A stretch of DNA of 64,000 bases from Clitoria ternatea (taxonomy: Eukaryota; Streptophyta; Magnoliopsida; Fabales; Fabaceae): the NCBI GenBank assembly GCA_037962975.1, contig CM075669.1:247169351-247233350 (forward strand). Reading direction: 5' to 3'. Below are positions 46,856-58,484 of the stretch, one piece after another (the first letter of the stretch is position 1; each line of letters opens with the position of its first letter). Below the pieces are notes generated by a model. It was given only the letters and a program-made list of their open reading frames with translations. It ran no database searches and was not told the origin of the DNA. The position numbers and the translations under genes are program-made.

Positions 46856-47828
46856 ACTGTCTTAGAAATACTGACAAATTCAGAATCGTCCCCTGCGAAC
46901 ATCAAGACAAAGAATGGAATCAGTTATACGAGCTCAAAAGTCGTAGGTTTTCCAAATCGTCATTGCCACTTCAACCAGAGGGAGATGAAGTATAAAAATT
47001 TTTTTTTTTTATTTTTCCTTTGACGATTAGGAGAACCTATGACTTCAGACAAAAAAGAGAGGATCATCTATTCACCCGAAGAATACTTGTGTGTTCCAAA
47101 AATTTTCCAAGACTAAGCGAATCTTTGGGTGATAGATAATCCCTTTTTAATAATAGGAAAGTGAAAATGACATAAGGTAAAGTAAAGTTTGCCCTTTCGT
47201 GGCCTAAGTCAGGTTTTGTTAAAGGTTTTCTCTGGACCTTAGGGCTTGTCTAAAAGTGACTCTTCACACCAGGTGGCTTATACTAGACTTCTAGAAGGTT
47301 ACCAGAGCCAAGATCCTACCCATGACAGGGACGCAACAGTGGGGAACCACTAGGTGCGTATGTCATAAGAGGTCAAACTCTAGTTGGGGTTCTCACGATC
47401 ACCGGATAGGAAGTATATCCTATACGATTCCGTATACCAACCCCTCCTAACTTAAGTTTCATTTGGGGCCCGGGTATAGGGCGCCACTCATAAGTGTGTG
47501 CGAGTAATTTGTGAGTGTAGTGTGTGAAAGGGCATTCAATACCTTTTTACCTTACACCATTCTGCACAGAGAACAAACACAGAACAAATATACAAAGTCG
47601 TTTACCCTAGGGTTCAATGATTGTAGAAAAGTAACATAGTCCTCTACCCTAGGGTTCAACAATCATACAGAACATGGACAATAAAACGAATAACAAGATG
47701 CGAATAATAACGAACATTCACAACAATTAACGGAAAATAAAAAAACAAGGGGAAGAAATCCAAGCTAAACAAAGGCTATATAAAAAAAAACGCGCTTTCA
47801 ACCAAACTGGCCTGACTCTCTTAAGCTT
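46856..47828 (-). other. Ogre leader between primer site and ORF1
   Basis: No gene. It is collinear with 60093-61128 of the second Ogre, including a block around TATACCCGGG/GGGCGCCACTC (near 47472-47495). The minus strand ends with an acceptor-like GATGTTCGCAG (46903-46893) just before ORF1. Confidence 0.65.
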
Positions 47829-47845
47829 CCCCAGTGGAGTCGCCA
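47829..47845 (-). other. Ogre primer binding site
   Basis: The minus strand reads TGGCGACTCCACTGGGG, two bases inside the 5' LTR. The identical sequence follows the second Ogre LTR at 60076. Ogre elements are known for a tRNA-Arg primer; that match is from memory and not verified here. Confidence 0.75.
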
Positions 47846-47847
47846 TC

Positions 47848-50800
47848 TGTCGCAACCTGGATCGCGACGGCGCGGCGAGAGAGAAAAATATCGAATGAAA
47901 CAGGGAGTCGCCACCAATGTTTTTATCCATAGGAAAAACATTGGGAAAAAACTAGGTTCAGTAAAGCACTGGTTTAAAAAAAAAATTGAAATCCAAGTTC
48001 GGGAGTCGGTTACGAGTAGGGAAGGTATTAGCACCCTACATCGCCTGTCAAAAACAGTACCAAGATTGAAAATGCGCAACATAAATAGCCTTACAAAAGA
48101 TGGTTTGTTTCTTCCCTTTTATTGTTGTATTTTTTATTAAAAAAAAAACGACAGAATGGGGTAAGAGAACTGTACAAACATAGAATGTCGAAGTGGGGTT
48201 AATGGGACGTTTCATCCGAATTAAACTCGACTTTGATATGAGACAGTGAGGGGAAAAGAATGCTAATAAGGCGTCACGCCTAAATTATAAATCCTTAAAT
48301 AAAAAAAGACAGGGATAGGAAAGAGATAAGCGGGACGTCTCGTCCTAAGTATCTCTCTCCTATGAATTATGGCGAGGCTTAAGCAAAAAAAAAACTAGGG
48401 GGAAATCAACAAGACGTCACGTCTAAATTGATTTTCACGGAAGTAACCAAGAAAAGAACATTTATGAAAGAAACGTGGAAGTAAAGAAATAAATCAGCAA
48501 AAAGAAATAAGAAAGATGGACCCGACAGGAGTTAAAGTCCTGCTCCTACGTATTCTTGAATAATCAAGAAATCAGGGTTACGTAGTTCTGAATGTTTTTC
48601 TTTTAGGAAAAGACTTAGGAGATGATGATGGATGTCACTGAGGTGGGGAACTCGTACAAGGCGAAGTTCTTCGCACGTGTACGAATCCTAAAGGGGTTGT
48701 GTAGACGGGAGTGTCCCCGTACGACACTATATTTTTTTTTAAAAGAAAAAAAAGGATTTTTAGACTGGAAAATAAAACATATACAAAATCAATTATTTTT
48801 ATTATATGTGCTTGTTAGGGAAAAGGACAAAAATATTAACAGTGTAAACTATGGCACACAGACAAACATAACTAACAAACTGCGAACTGACAGGAAAATA
48901 AAAGGCTGAAAGTAAAAGAAATAAGGAACAGGGTGGAACCGGTGTGATGAGCTCAGAACCGATGTGTGAGTCAAACGCAGTGACGGTGTCTGACTGATTC
49001 CGGACTTGCACGCTGATAGAAGCACTGGACCGGTGTCGGGCACGAATGCTGAAAACTGAAGTGTAGCCGATATTGGTGGGAGCTAATCCGAGGTGAGGGA
49101 GTGACTGGGCGCTGTGTATGGACGATGTTGAGGATTGGCAAGGGTAATGACTAGGTAAGGTACAGTATGGAATCTGGGGAAAAATTTAGTACTGGAACGG
49201 TGCAGGAGAAGGGGTGAGGAGGTCGGTTTTGGTGAGGACGGTTTCGGGAGAAAGGGACGGTGTTGTGGCTTGATGGACAATGTATTTGCTGGACGGTGTT
49301 GTATTTTGGGGGGTATTGGGACGGTGTAGTGTTTAAGGAGTATTGGAAGCGTTCAGGAGTTGTTGGGACGGTGTGGAGGGGTTAGGACGGATTAGGACAG
49401 AACCGGGCGGTGTTCGGGGATATAGGTACGATATGGTAAGTTTAGGAGATCGGTGTGAAGGGCTATAGTGAATCGGTGGAGTGGATGAGGATCTGAGAGA
49501 GGACAGTGCTGTTGGGAGGATGCTGTTAGGACGATGTGGGTTGGAGGCTGAGACGGTGTGGTGTTCGAGGAATATGGAGATGGTGAATTGGGAGGTGTTG
49601 GGACGATATAGTTTAGGGAGTATTGGGACGGTGCGGATTGGGAGGTGTTGGGACGGTGTGGATCGGGAGGTATTGGGACGGTGTGGATTGGGAGGTATTG
49701 GGGCGGTGTGGATTGGGAGGTATTGGGGCGGTGTGTAAGAGGAACTGGGACGGTGTTGTGTTGAGGGGAGAGGACGGCGTGGCTGTTGGAGACAACAGCT
49801 GGCTGATGAAGAGAGGAAGGAGGGTGCTGGATAGAGGAAGGAAGAGAAGGGAATGGCGCAGTGTGTGTGTGAGTATCTGTGTCTGTAAGGCTGTGTCTGT
49901 GTGTGTGTGTGTGAGGTCCTTCAATTCGTTTAAATAGAGAGGAAGTGAGTGGGGAGACAGGTGGGAGACAGGTGGGTGACAACTTTTCCGAGTGGGCTGC
50001 TGAGTCATAGCCCATTTCTGAGTGGTTACTGAGTCAGTGCCCATTTCTGAGTGGTATGCTGACTCAGTGTCCATTTCCGAGTGGTTGCTGAGTCACTGCC
50101 CACTTCTAAGTGGTATGCTGAGTCAGAAGAGTCAGTTGGCTAAGAGGTTGGCTTTACATGTGGGGCGGTATTGGGTGTGTGAGGGCGGAGTGCAATGTTA
50201 GCTAACACCGTCTGTGGAACGATGTGTGAAGAGGGCGGAGTGCCACACCGTCTGTAGGACGGTGTATGAAGAGGGCAGAGTGCCACACCGTCTGTGAAGT
50301 ATATGAGGGCGGAGTGCAAATGAGGGCGGAGTGCAAGTGTTAGTTAACACCGTCTGTGGGACGGAGTGCAATGTTAGCTAACACCGTCTGTGGAACGATG
50401 TGTGAAGAGGGCGGAGAGCCACACCGTCTGTGGGACGGTGTGTGAAGAGGGCGGAGTGCCACACCGTCTGTGAAGTATATGAGGGCGAAGTGCAAATGAG
50501 GGCGGAGTGCAAGTGTTTGTTAACACCGTCTGTGGGACGGAGTGCAATGTTAGGGACAGTGTGTGAAAAGATTCAGAGACACCGTCTGTAGAGGAGGTCG
50601 GTTGTGATGAGCACCAGCTCAGAATTGCTTGGTGTGCACCTCGGTTCAAGATTAGCTTCCTTTGGCCGGTGTGGAGTAAGAAACCAAGGTTGGTATGTGA
50701 GGGATTTAATGTACATCGTCTGTGAGGTCGGTTTTGATGAATACCTAGCTCGGAATTCATCCAAAACTGACTCAACACTTGCCTTCCCAATCGGTTTTAC

Positions 50801-51686
50801 CTCTTCAGACCAAGTCCTCCCTTTCTCAGAACCTTTGCTCGGAAATCCGAGTCTTTCTTCACTCGGTTTAGACCATTACCTCTCGAACCAAGACTCACAC
50901 ATACTTCTTTCATTCGGTTTTGGTCCAGTGAAGTGTTTCTCACTCGGAATTGCCTCTCAGGTTAGAACTTCACTCGGTTGCAGCCTTCTCAGTCATGTTT
51001 TACTCGGAAAACATGATATTTCACTCGGAATTGAAATTTTTTTGCAATCATGGCTTGTAAACTGGCATATTCCACTCGGATTGGTCCATTGTTGAGTCAT
51101 TCTGAGTGAAACTAAGTAGTTTCACTCGAATTTCCCACCCAACAGGTCATACTCCACTCGGACAAGCCCAAAACTGAGTAATTTCACTCAGGTTTTCTCC
51201 ATTCAGAGTAGTGTCACTCGGATTTGATTCAACAGGAGCATATTCCACTCGGATTTGGCTTCATCAGGGAGCATTTCATTCGGAAATGACTCATTCTGAG
51301 TGATTCCACTCGGATTTCATCAATTTTGAGTCATTCCATTTAGACTTCTCTTGAAGATGGGCATAATCCACTCGGATTGGCTTGGCAGGGAAGCATTTCA
51401 CTCGGAAATGACTCATTCTGAGTGATTCCACTCGGATTTCATCAATTTTGAGTCATTCCACTCGGAAATGCTTCATTTTGACTCGGATTTGACCATTTTT
51501 TGAGTTTTTTTCACTCGGATTTATCTCCAGCAGGGCTGTATTTCACTTGGAAAAGCTTCATTTTGAGTTATTTCACTCGGTTCTGATTATTTCGGAGCCA
51601 TTCTATTCGAATTTAACCACCCTGGATTGGAATTCAGTATAAAAGATATTTATTCCACTTGGACTGGACCAAAAGAGGTGTTCACA
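47848..51686 (-). repeat. Ogre 5' LTR
   Basis: 3,839 bp, the partner of 31060-34861. It has the same GACGTC motifs (48205-48430), hairpin repeats and CACTCGGAT units. A short insertion near 51100-51120 is absent from the other LTR. The Ogre TSD TCTAT follows at 51687-51691. Confidence 0.92.
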
Positions 51687-51691
51687 TCTAT

Positions 51692-52282
51692 GAGTATATC
51701 ATCTCTGGTCATGCTTTCAGACTCAGTACATTTTGTACTCATCTTTCATATTAGGCAGGTACTAAGTCTACTGAATGAATAAGTCATTCTCTTTCTTTAC
51801 AAACCCACTCATGTGGTTGATCACTTCGCTCAGCTAAGTTAGAAGGCTTATTCATTTTGTTTGTAATAATTCTTCCAATCCTCTGGTAGTATAGGTCTGG
51901 TGTGTTGCTAGACTTTATTAGTTTGGGAAACACTCTTGGCCTGGAGAGGCTTTTGAAAGAATACTCAGGGTTTGAGCTAGGGGTGGCTTGTGAAAGAATA
52001 CTGGATATAGCTTATGTTAGGAGTGAACTAGTATAAATTGCTTATGTGTGTCTCTTTTCCTCTGACTCTTTAATTATCAAATGTTTGGTGCATTCTTGAT
52101 AATATCTACGATAGTAAAAGTCTAGTAAATTATGCTCACTTAATCAAAGAATCACGCTCACTGTCTCACAAAAGTCTGGTCCGCTGTGTAATTCGCCTTT
52201 ATGTTTAAATATCACTTTTTGGTTTAAAAAAGTAAACAGACTATTCAACTCCCCCTTCTAAGTCTGTTCTTCGAACCATCCA
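51692..52282 (+). repeat. SIRE-like element 5' LTR, second part
   Basis: It continues the LTR from 31059 after the Ogre and its TSD, and ends ATCCA beside the primer site. Compared with the 3' LTR it lacks a block corresponding to the 49-bp repeats (56660-56850). Confidence 0.82.
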
Positions 52283-52283
52283 T

Positions 52284-52295
52284 TAGTATCAGAGC
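52284..52295 (+). other. Primer binding site of the SIRE-like element (mutated)
   Basis: TAGTATCAGAGC, one base from the plant initiator-tRNA-Met site TGGTATCAGAGC. Confidence 0.75.
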
Positions 52296-53216
52296 ATGGC
52301 GTCTAGGGTTGAACACTCTAACAAGTGTAGAGGAAGAAGATCCATGAAGATTCCACTTTAATGAAGGCCCAAAGAAGAGTCAAGAAGAAGAAGCTGCCTA
52401 CTCTTTGAAGCTATTTAGAAGTCTGGTAAAGTTAAAAAAGCATGACCGATTGTCAAGAACAATAGTAAACATAGGAAGCACAGAGTCAAGCCTCTTAGGA
52501 AAAGCAGTCACAACCAAATCTATCTCTTTAAAGCCTGAAGATGGAAGGTGTCTTCAATCAGATGCATCAACAAGCTCCTTAACATTGACAGATCATAAGA
52601 GCTTAAAGTCTGAAGTGTGGAAGATCAGACTCTGAAGATCTCTGAAAAATTGTCAAAGGGAATTAAAAACAGAATGGGTTTGATTATCTCTCTCTTGATC
52701 TTAAAATTATTATATTCATTGTTCTTTTATATTTTCACATGAACTATTTAAACTTATTTTTGTTTAAACAAACTTTGAGCAAGATTATAAAAAATATCAG
52801 ATCAGAGATATATCCTTGCAAGAAGATTAAAAACAAGTCTGATTTTTCTAAAACTATCTTTTAAACATTTGGTAAAATTAATTACTTCTTTACACTTATT
52901 TTTCATATAAATCTATGATTATTTTGAGCATTTTTTCAAAATTTTAGAAAATTATTCCTAATTATCAGGAACAACGTGTGTTTTCAAAAATTACATTCTT
53001 TTAAAAACCGTGTCTCTCTCTCCATTTATTATGATTTTTAATTGTCTTCAAAAGACTCTTAGGCTACTACCTCTTTCTCTCTCTATTCAAACTTCTTCAC
53101 TATTACCATTTATTTTCAATCATTTTGAATCCCTAAACCCTTTTTTTCTCAGAAAACCTCCTTAAGTCTTTTTCACAATATCTGCTTTCATCGAAAATGA
53201 GATTGTAGAATCAGTA
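52296..53216. other. Leader of the SIRE-like element, no supported gene
   Basis: AT-rich leader between primer site and the accessory ORF. A 76-codon frame (52405-52635) has no recognisable domain. Confidence 0.5.
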
Positions 53217-53258
53217 TACTTTTCCCCAATTGAATACAAAAATAATGGTAGGGATGTC

Positions 53259-54914
53259 ATGGCTGAATTGGAAGGCATTAGTTGGTTATCCTTCTATTCC
53301 TCAATCTACTCATACTCACCATCCCTAGTGATAAGCTTATGGTCCACTGTTGTTGCCAACAAAGAAGACTTCACTATCTCTGGAACTTTTCAAGGTCGAA
53401 GAATCATAATCTCCATTGAGAGTATTGATTATGCATGTGGATGTCCCAATGAAGGTCAGTTGTTCTTTGATGAGTACATTGGCTCCATCATCTCCGAAGA
53501 AGAAGCAAACAAGTGTCTGTACAGGTTAGAATCTCTATCAACCCTCTTGTCAAGACTTGCTCCCAAAGGCGAAAATTCTCCATACCCTAACGAGACAGAT
53601 TTTCTCACCAAGAAAAAGTGCAAGGGATGTGGTAACTAAACTAGACAAGTTCTGTATGGTTTTAATGATAAAAAGAGAGTAGGCAAGTTTACCTAATGTA
53701 ATCATGAACTACCTGATCTCCTCCATCTCCAAGAAACAAAAGAAGATTCCCTATCTTGGTGTTTTGTGCAGAATTTTTGATCTTCATGGCTTTGAAGTTC
53801 AGAATGTAAAAAACTTGAAAATATATGGAAACCTGGTCACCCAAGATGCCCATTTTATCTAACATAATTATCCCAGATGAAGTACTTCAATAGAACATTG
53901 TTGAAGATCTTCTGAATGATGGTTCAAAATCATCAAATGACAAGTCAAAGTCTTCCTCTGATAGGTCCTCCTCAGACTCAACCAAAAGAGTTTGGACCTC
54001 CCAAGAAAAAGGCTAAGGTATTTTTTGGAGCTTCTCCAAAAATTACAAAGTCTGGCCCTCCCTCCATGTCAAAGTCTGGCCATTCAACGCCTACTTTGAA
54101 ATCATCAAATCTACTTGTTCCAGTTAGAACTTCTAGAAGAATCATAAGGGGCATGATAAAGCAAATCTCTACAAGAAAAATCAACAAAGAAGGATCGTCT
54201 ACAGTAAATCCTCTGGTCTTCAACTCTTTAGACTCAATAACCACTGAATCAGACATTGTGCCATCTCCTTCACCTTGTGTCACAATATCTCAAACAATTC
54301 TGAATTAACCTCTACCTGACCAAGAAACTCCATTTGATGCTCCTGCCCAAGATCAAGCATTACAAACTCATTCATCTGTCTTCACCTCTATGCCTATTGC
54401 TCATCCTAAATCTAGACTTTAGTCAATAGGAATCACCTTATCATCTGCACCATCCTCACTCACATTTGTACCTTCTCTACCTATAGAAGATATACTTCAC
54501 GATGACAGTCTGTACTTTGCATTTGATGCTGCTATATACTATAAGCTCAGAAAGGAACAAAAAGTTATTTTGATGGACATACAACAAGGAAGGACTCTGA
54601 ACTAAATTATAAGTAGAAAAGCAAACTCTGTATTCATTCTTCCATCAACAAGGATTCTTATTGCTCTCGACAGGCTTCATTCAATTCCCAAGCCTCATCC
54701 TTCCAGGAAAGGAAAAGAACTTATCTCTGACTTGGTTTAACCATACGTACCAGCATGGGATGACCCCAGACCTCACAGACTTTCTGATGAAGAGGTAACC
54801 AGACTCCTTCAATCTGATCACAACACTAAAGAAGATGCTCGCCACATGTGGAATCATATATTATGGATGATTAACGAAGCGGGTTCCAGTTTTAATAGTT
54901 CAAATCTGTCATGA
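53259..54914 (+). pseudogene. Decayed accessory ORF resembling a plant transposon-associated protein
   Basis: The first part (53259-53639) reads M-A-E-L-E-G-I-S-W, then F-T-I-S-G-T-F-Q-G and E-E-A-N-K-C-L-Y. A second frame (about 53694-53860) gives L-P-N-V-I-M-N-Y-L-I-S-S-I. The original frame resumes at 53916 and runs with several in-frame stops (54306, 54420, 54603 and others) to about 54914, through a proline/serine-rich linker to a charged end. The pattern resembles the putative plant transposon protein domain (recalled as PF20167), common in retroelement debris. No protease, RT or integrase is present. The product is broken; the family call is tentative. Confidence 0.45.
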
Positions 54915-55168
54915 TTTATCTGACCAGTCTCTTTAACCCTCCCCATGGCCCAAATCTTTTTTTTCTATTTTGTTGATATCAAAAGGGGGAGAAGAAAAGA
55001 AGCAAAAGAAAATTTATCTGTTTAGTTGTTTTCCTTTTAAAGTTTTCCAATTGTTTATAAATTTTCTTTATTTAGTTATCTATTGTCTCTCTAATTGCCT
55101 TATGATTATTTATTCATGCTTAGCTGACTTTGCTTAAATTAAAAAGACTCAATATTTGCTATCAACAA

Positions 55169-55180
55169 ATAGGGGGAGAT
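55169..55180 (+). other. Polypurine tract of the SIRE-like element
   Basis: ATAGGGGGAGAT directly precedes the 3' LTR start TGTTAGAGTC. Confidence 0.8.
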
Positions 55181-57159
55181 TGTTAGAGTCAAGAAGACTC
55201 AATTATATTAATATTTGTTGATAACTAACATCGCATCTTCTAATTTAAATAAAGTCATATCATGTTATTATTTGATATGTGTGTTTAAGTGTTTCAGGAA
55301 ACATAAGGCTTTTGTTACAAAAGAAAGGGGAGTCTGCACGTCAAAAGTCTGGAAAGACTTTCATAAAAGTTTAGTCACAGCATAAATCCTTTGATCAAAG
55401 ACAAAAGAAGTCTCGAAGTCTAGAAATTTGCCTCAAGGAGAAAGATCTTTGCATCTGAATGTTTTACAAAACCCAGACCAGAAAAGTCCTATATCTTATA
55501 CCTCAGAGTTTGTGAAAACATCAGATCTCGTTCTTACATGTGCTTCAAGCTCCCAGATCGTGTAAAGGCCTCTAAATATTTGTGCCTTACCTGATCCAGA
55601 ATCCTCTAAAAGGTAGTTCCTATACGAGTCTGGTACAAAGAACTTCAACGGTCAGAAAACATCTTCATCAATGCTTTAAAGTAAAGACTCATGAGAAGAA
55701 GAATGACCAAGAAAGGCAAATTCTATTAGCGTCAAGTCTTTCACCTGTGTCTTATAGATTCAAAGATTCTCTGAATAAAAGCTTCCTCCTTTGTGAAAAT
55801 TACGCTACTTCTACCCTGCCTATGCTTGCACATATCTCAACGCTCTTTATCCTATAATTACGTGCTCATAACGTCTCTCTTTGACAAAAGAAGCCTTTTG
55901 TCCATTATGAAACTTTTTTCTCGATGGGTATATCATTTCTCAATGGACTTATATCAGTTATCCTTTCCTCGGGCTCTTTGGAAAAATCCTAGAGAAAGAG
56001 AGAGAGCTTGTTAAAGAAAAATGAGATGGGCAAAACACACTAAGAAAAGTGTGAATGAAGAAGAGAAAATATGAACGAGCACCAGACGTTCACATGTAAA
56101 AGCCCAAGAAAAGAATGAAATGGCAATCAGTGCAAGAAGAAGAAATCAGACCAAGAAGAATTGCCATGAAGAAAAAGAAAGCTCGCTATGTGCGATCATC
56201 TCCTTCCCAGAAGCCATAGCAACCAGAGATATGCCATCAGGTCATATCTCTATGCTCTTCTATGAGCATATCATCTCTGGTCATGCTTTTAGACTTAATA
56301 CATTTTGTACTCATCTTTCATATTACATAGGTACTAAGTCTACTGAACGAATAAGTCATTCTTTTTCTTTACAAACCCATTCATGTGGTTGATCACTTAG
56401 CTCAGCTAAGTAGAAGGCTTATTCATTTTGTTTGTAATAATTCTTCTAATCCTCTAGTAATACAGGTCTGGTGTGTTGCTTGAATTTGTTAGTGTTGGGA
56501 AATAGAGTTGGCCTGGAGAGCCTTTTAAAAGAATACTCGGGGCTTGAGCTAGGAGTGGCTTGTGAAAGAATACTTGGGTATACCCTAGGAGTGGGTGCTG
56601 CAAAAGAATACTCATAGGAATCCAGAGGAGTATGGTGTATGGGCACAGGCTGTGCTTAAATGAAGAGTGGCTGGAGTCAAGAATACTTAGAGCATGGGTT
56701 GTGCTCAAGCCAGGAGTGGCTGGAGTCAAGAATACTCAAAGCATGAGTTGTGCTTAAGCCGGAAGTGGCTAGAATCAAGAATACTTAAAAACACGAGTTA
56801 TGCTTAAGCTAGGAGTGATTGAAGTCAATAATACTCAACATCTTATGTAAATGGTTTTTACATAATGGAAATCCTTCAGATTTGAAGGTACTGGATGTGG
56901 CTTCTGTGTTGGGAGTAAACTAGTATAAATATCTTGTGTGATGTCTCTTTCTCTTTGACTCTTTAACTATCAAAAGTCTGGTGCATTCTTGATAATATTT
57001 ACAATAGTAAAAGTCTGGTAAATTATGCTCACTTAATCAGAGAATCATAAAGTCTGGTCCGCTGTGTAATTCTCCTTCACATTTAAATATCACTTTTTAG
57101 TTTGAAAAAATAAACAGACTTATTCAACCCCCCTTCTAAGTCTGTTCTCCAAATTATCA
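55181..57159 (+). repeat. SIRE-like element 3' LTR
   Basis: 1,979 bp. It aligns with 29877-31059 plus 51692-52282. It lacks the TATA-containing segment of about 115 bp present at 30680-30795 in the 5' LTR, and has extra 49-bp tandem units at 56660-56850. It ends ATCA, followed by the TSD copy ACAAG. Confidence 0.85.
56660..56850 (+). repeat. 49-bp tandem repeats in the SIRE-like 3' LTR
   Basis: About four units of the type GTGGCTGGAGTCAAGAATAC followed by AAGCATGAGTTGTGCTTAAG. Single or partial units exist in the solo LTRs (for example 24750-24830 and 28560-28650), so the array expanded in this copy. Confidence 0.8.
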
Positions 57160-57164
57160 ACAAG

Positions 57165-58039
57165 TATCTCAAGACTTTCTTTACAACTTTCCAATGATCC
57201 AATCCTGGATTACTCTGGTATCTACCAAGCATACCAATTACAAAACTAATATCTGGCCTTGTACATGTTTGGGCATTCATTAAACTCCCAACAACAGATG
57301 CATAAGGGGTATTTTTCATCTGTTTCTGTTCCAAATCATTCTTTGGACATTGCACGATACTAAATTTGTTTCCTTTCTATATTAGAATAGGAGATGCTAA
57401 ACATTTATTCATTTTGAATCTCTCTAAAACTTTATTAATATATGTTTTCTAAGACAAGCCTAACAATCTTTGTGATCTATCACGGAAAATCTTTGTTCCT
57501 ATCACACAGCCTGCCTAACCCATATCTTTCATTTCAAAGTTGTTAGAGAGAAAATTCTTAGTCTCACTTAATAGAACAAGATCATTAGTTGCAAGCAAGA
57601 TGTCATCAACATACAGAATCAGAAATATAAACTTGCTCCCATTGACCTTCATATATATACATCGATCAATAGTGTTTTCCTTAAATTCAAAAGACATAAT
57701 AGTATCATTGAACTCAAGGTACCATTATCGGGAAGCTTATTTAAGTTTATATATTGATTTCTTAACACACCATGTGTTCCTTTCCTTTTTCAATGAACCC
57801 CACTGGTTGGTTTATATAAACATCCTCTTCTAAATTTCCATTCAGAAAGGCAATTTTAACATCCATTTAATGTAACTCAAGATCATAATGAGCTACAAAT
57901 GTCATGATAATTACGAAAGAATCTTTCTTAAAAACTAGAGAAAATGTTTCCTTATAGTCAATGCCATCTTTTTGAGAAAAACCTTTGGCAACAAGTTGAG
58001 CCTTGTAGCGTTCGATATTACCATGAGAGTCATGCTTAG
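57165..58039 (-). pseudogene. pol: Ty1/copia reverse transcriptase fragment
   Basis: This is the upstream half of the pol whose RNase H part is at 29343-29876. Visible motifs are Y-K-A-Q-L-V-A-K-G-F near the 5' end, the catalytic Y-V-D-D-I-L at about 57610, then R-D-R-S-Q, K-M-N-K-C, N-A-Q-T-C-T-R-P-D-I-S-F and W-K-V-V-K-K-V-L-R-Y-L at the junction. Between 57515 and 57360 the frame continues with three TAG codons. Further indels occur before the Y-V-D-D region. The 5' side is cut by the LTR start at 58040, which follows the T-K-H-D-S-H-G-N motif. Confidence 0.87.
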
Positions 58040-58476
58040 TGTGAACTCTTACATCGGTTCGGCCGATTCCCACCAAGAATGGACACCGTCAAATACATCG
58101 GTCCGGGTCAGAAGGATACTGATCTGAGCCAACGAAAGAGACTTCGTCCCACTGAGACCATCCAAATGAGACCGGTGTCCTATCCTATCCGAAGTAGGAA
58201 GACACTTTCATGAACTTGATAACGGACGCATGTGACACCGGACAGATGTGACGCCATTCAAAGAGTCCGGTTGCCCATACTGTGACTTGGAATCGCACCA
58301 CCCAAGTCGATCCTTGAATCCTAGGAGTGGCAGATAGTGAACAAAAATGAAAATAATTAAAAACTCCCCACCAGCCGCTGCTCCCCACCATTGTTAGTGG
58401 CCAGGCTGGCTCCACTGTGCGCAAGGGTGAGTGGAAGCTTGAACTGTCCAAGCACTCAGCCAGTACCCTGGGTTTC

Positions 58477-58484
58477 TATAAATA
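58477..58484 (+). promoter_or_regulatory. TATA box of the second Ogre LTR
   Basis: TATAAATA in the U3-like part of the LTR, in the correct orientation and about 440 bp from the LTR start. Confidence 0.6.

Larger units (their letters stand above)
31060..51686 (-). mobile_element. Complete Ogre element (Ty3/gypsy, Tat lineage)
   Basis: 20,627 bp with TCTAT on both sides (31055-31059 and 51687-51691). Minus-strand order: 5' LTR (51686-47848), primer site, leader, ORF1, gag-pro with G-patch, intron, RT, two RNase H domains, integrase, a repeat-rich 3' untranslated region, polypurine tract, 3' LTR (34861-31060). ORF1 before gag, an intron between Pro and RT, dual RNase H and large size are the published hallmarks of Ogre. 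Coding damage is limited to three in-frame stops and one frameshift. Confidence 0.93.
29877..57159 (+). mobile_element. Non-autonomous element with SIRE-like LTRs, split by an Ogre
   Basis: LTRs start TGTTAGAGTC and end near ATCA. Order: 5' LTR (29877-31059 and 51692-52282), primer site (52284-52295), internal region with a decayed accessory ORF, polypurine tract (55169-55180), 3' LTR (55181-57159). Flanks GCAAG (29872-29876) and ACAAG (57160-57164) form a 5-bp TSD with one change, placed inside a copia pol whose frame resumes exactly across it. Without the Ogre the element is about 6.65 kb. It has no protease, integrase or RT. Confidence 0.82.
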
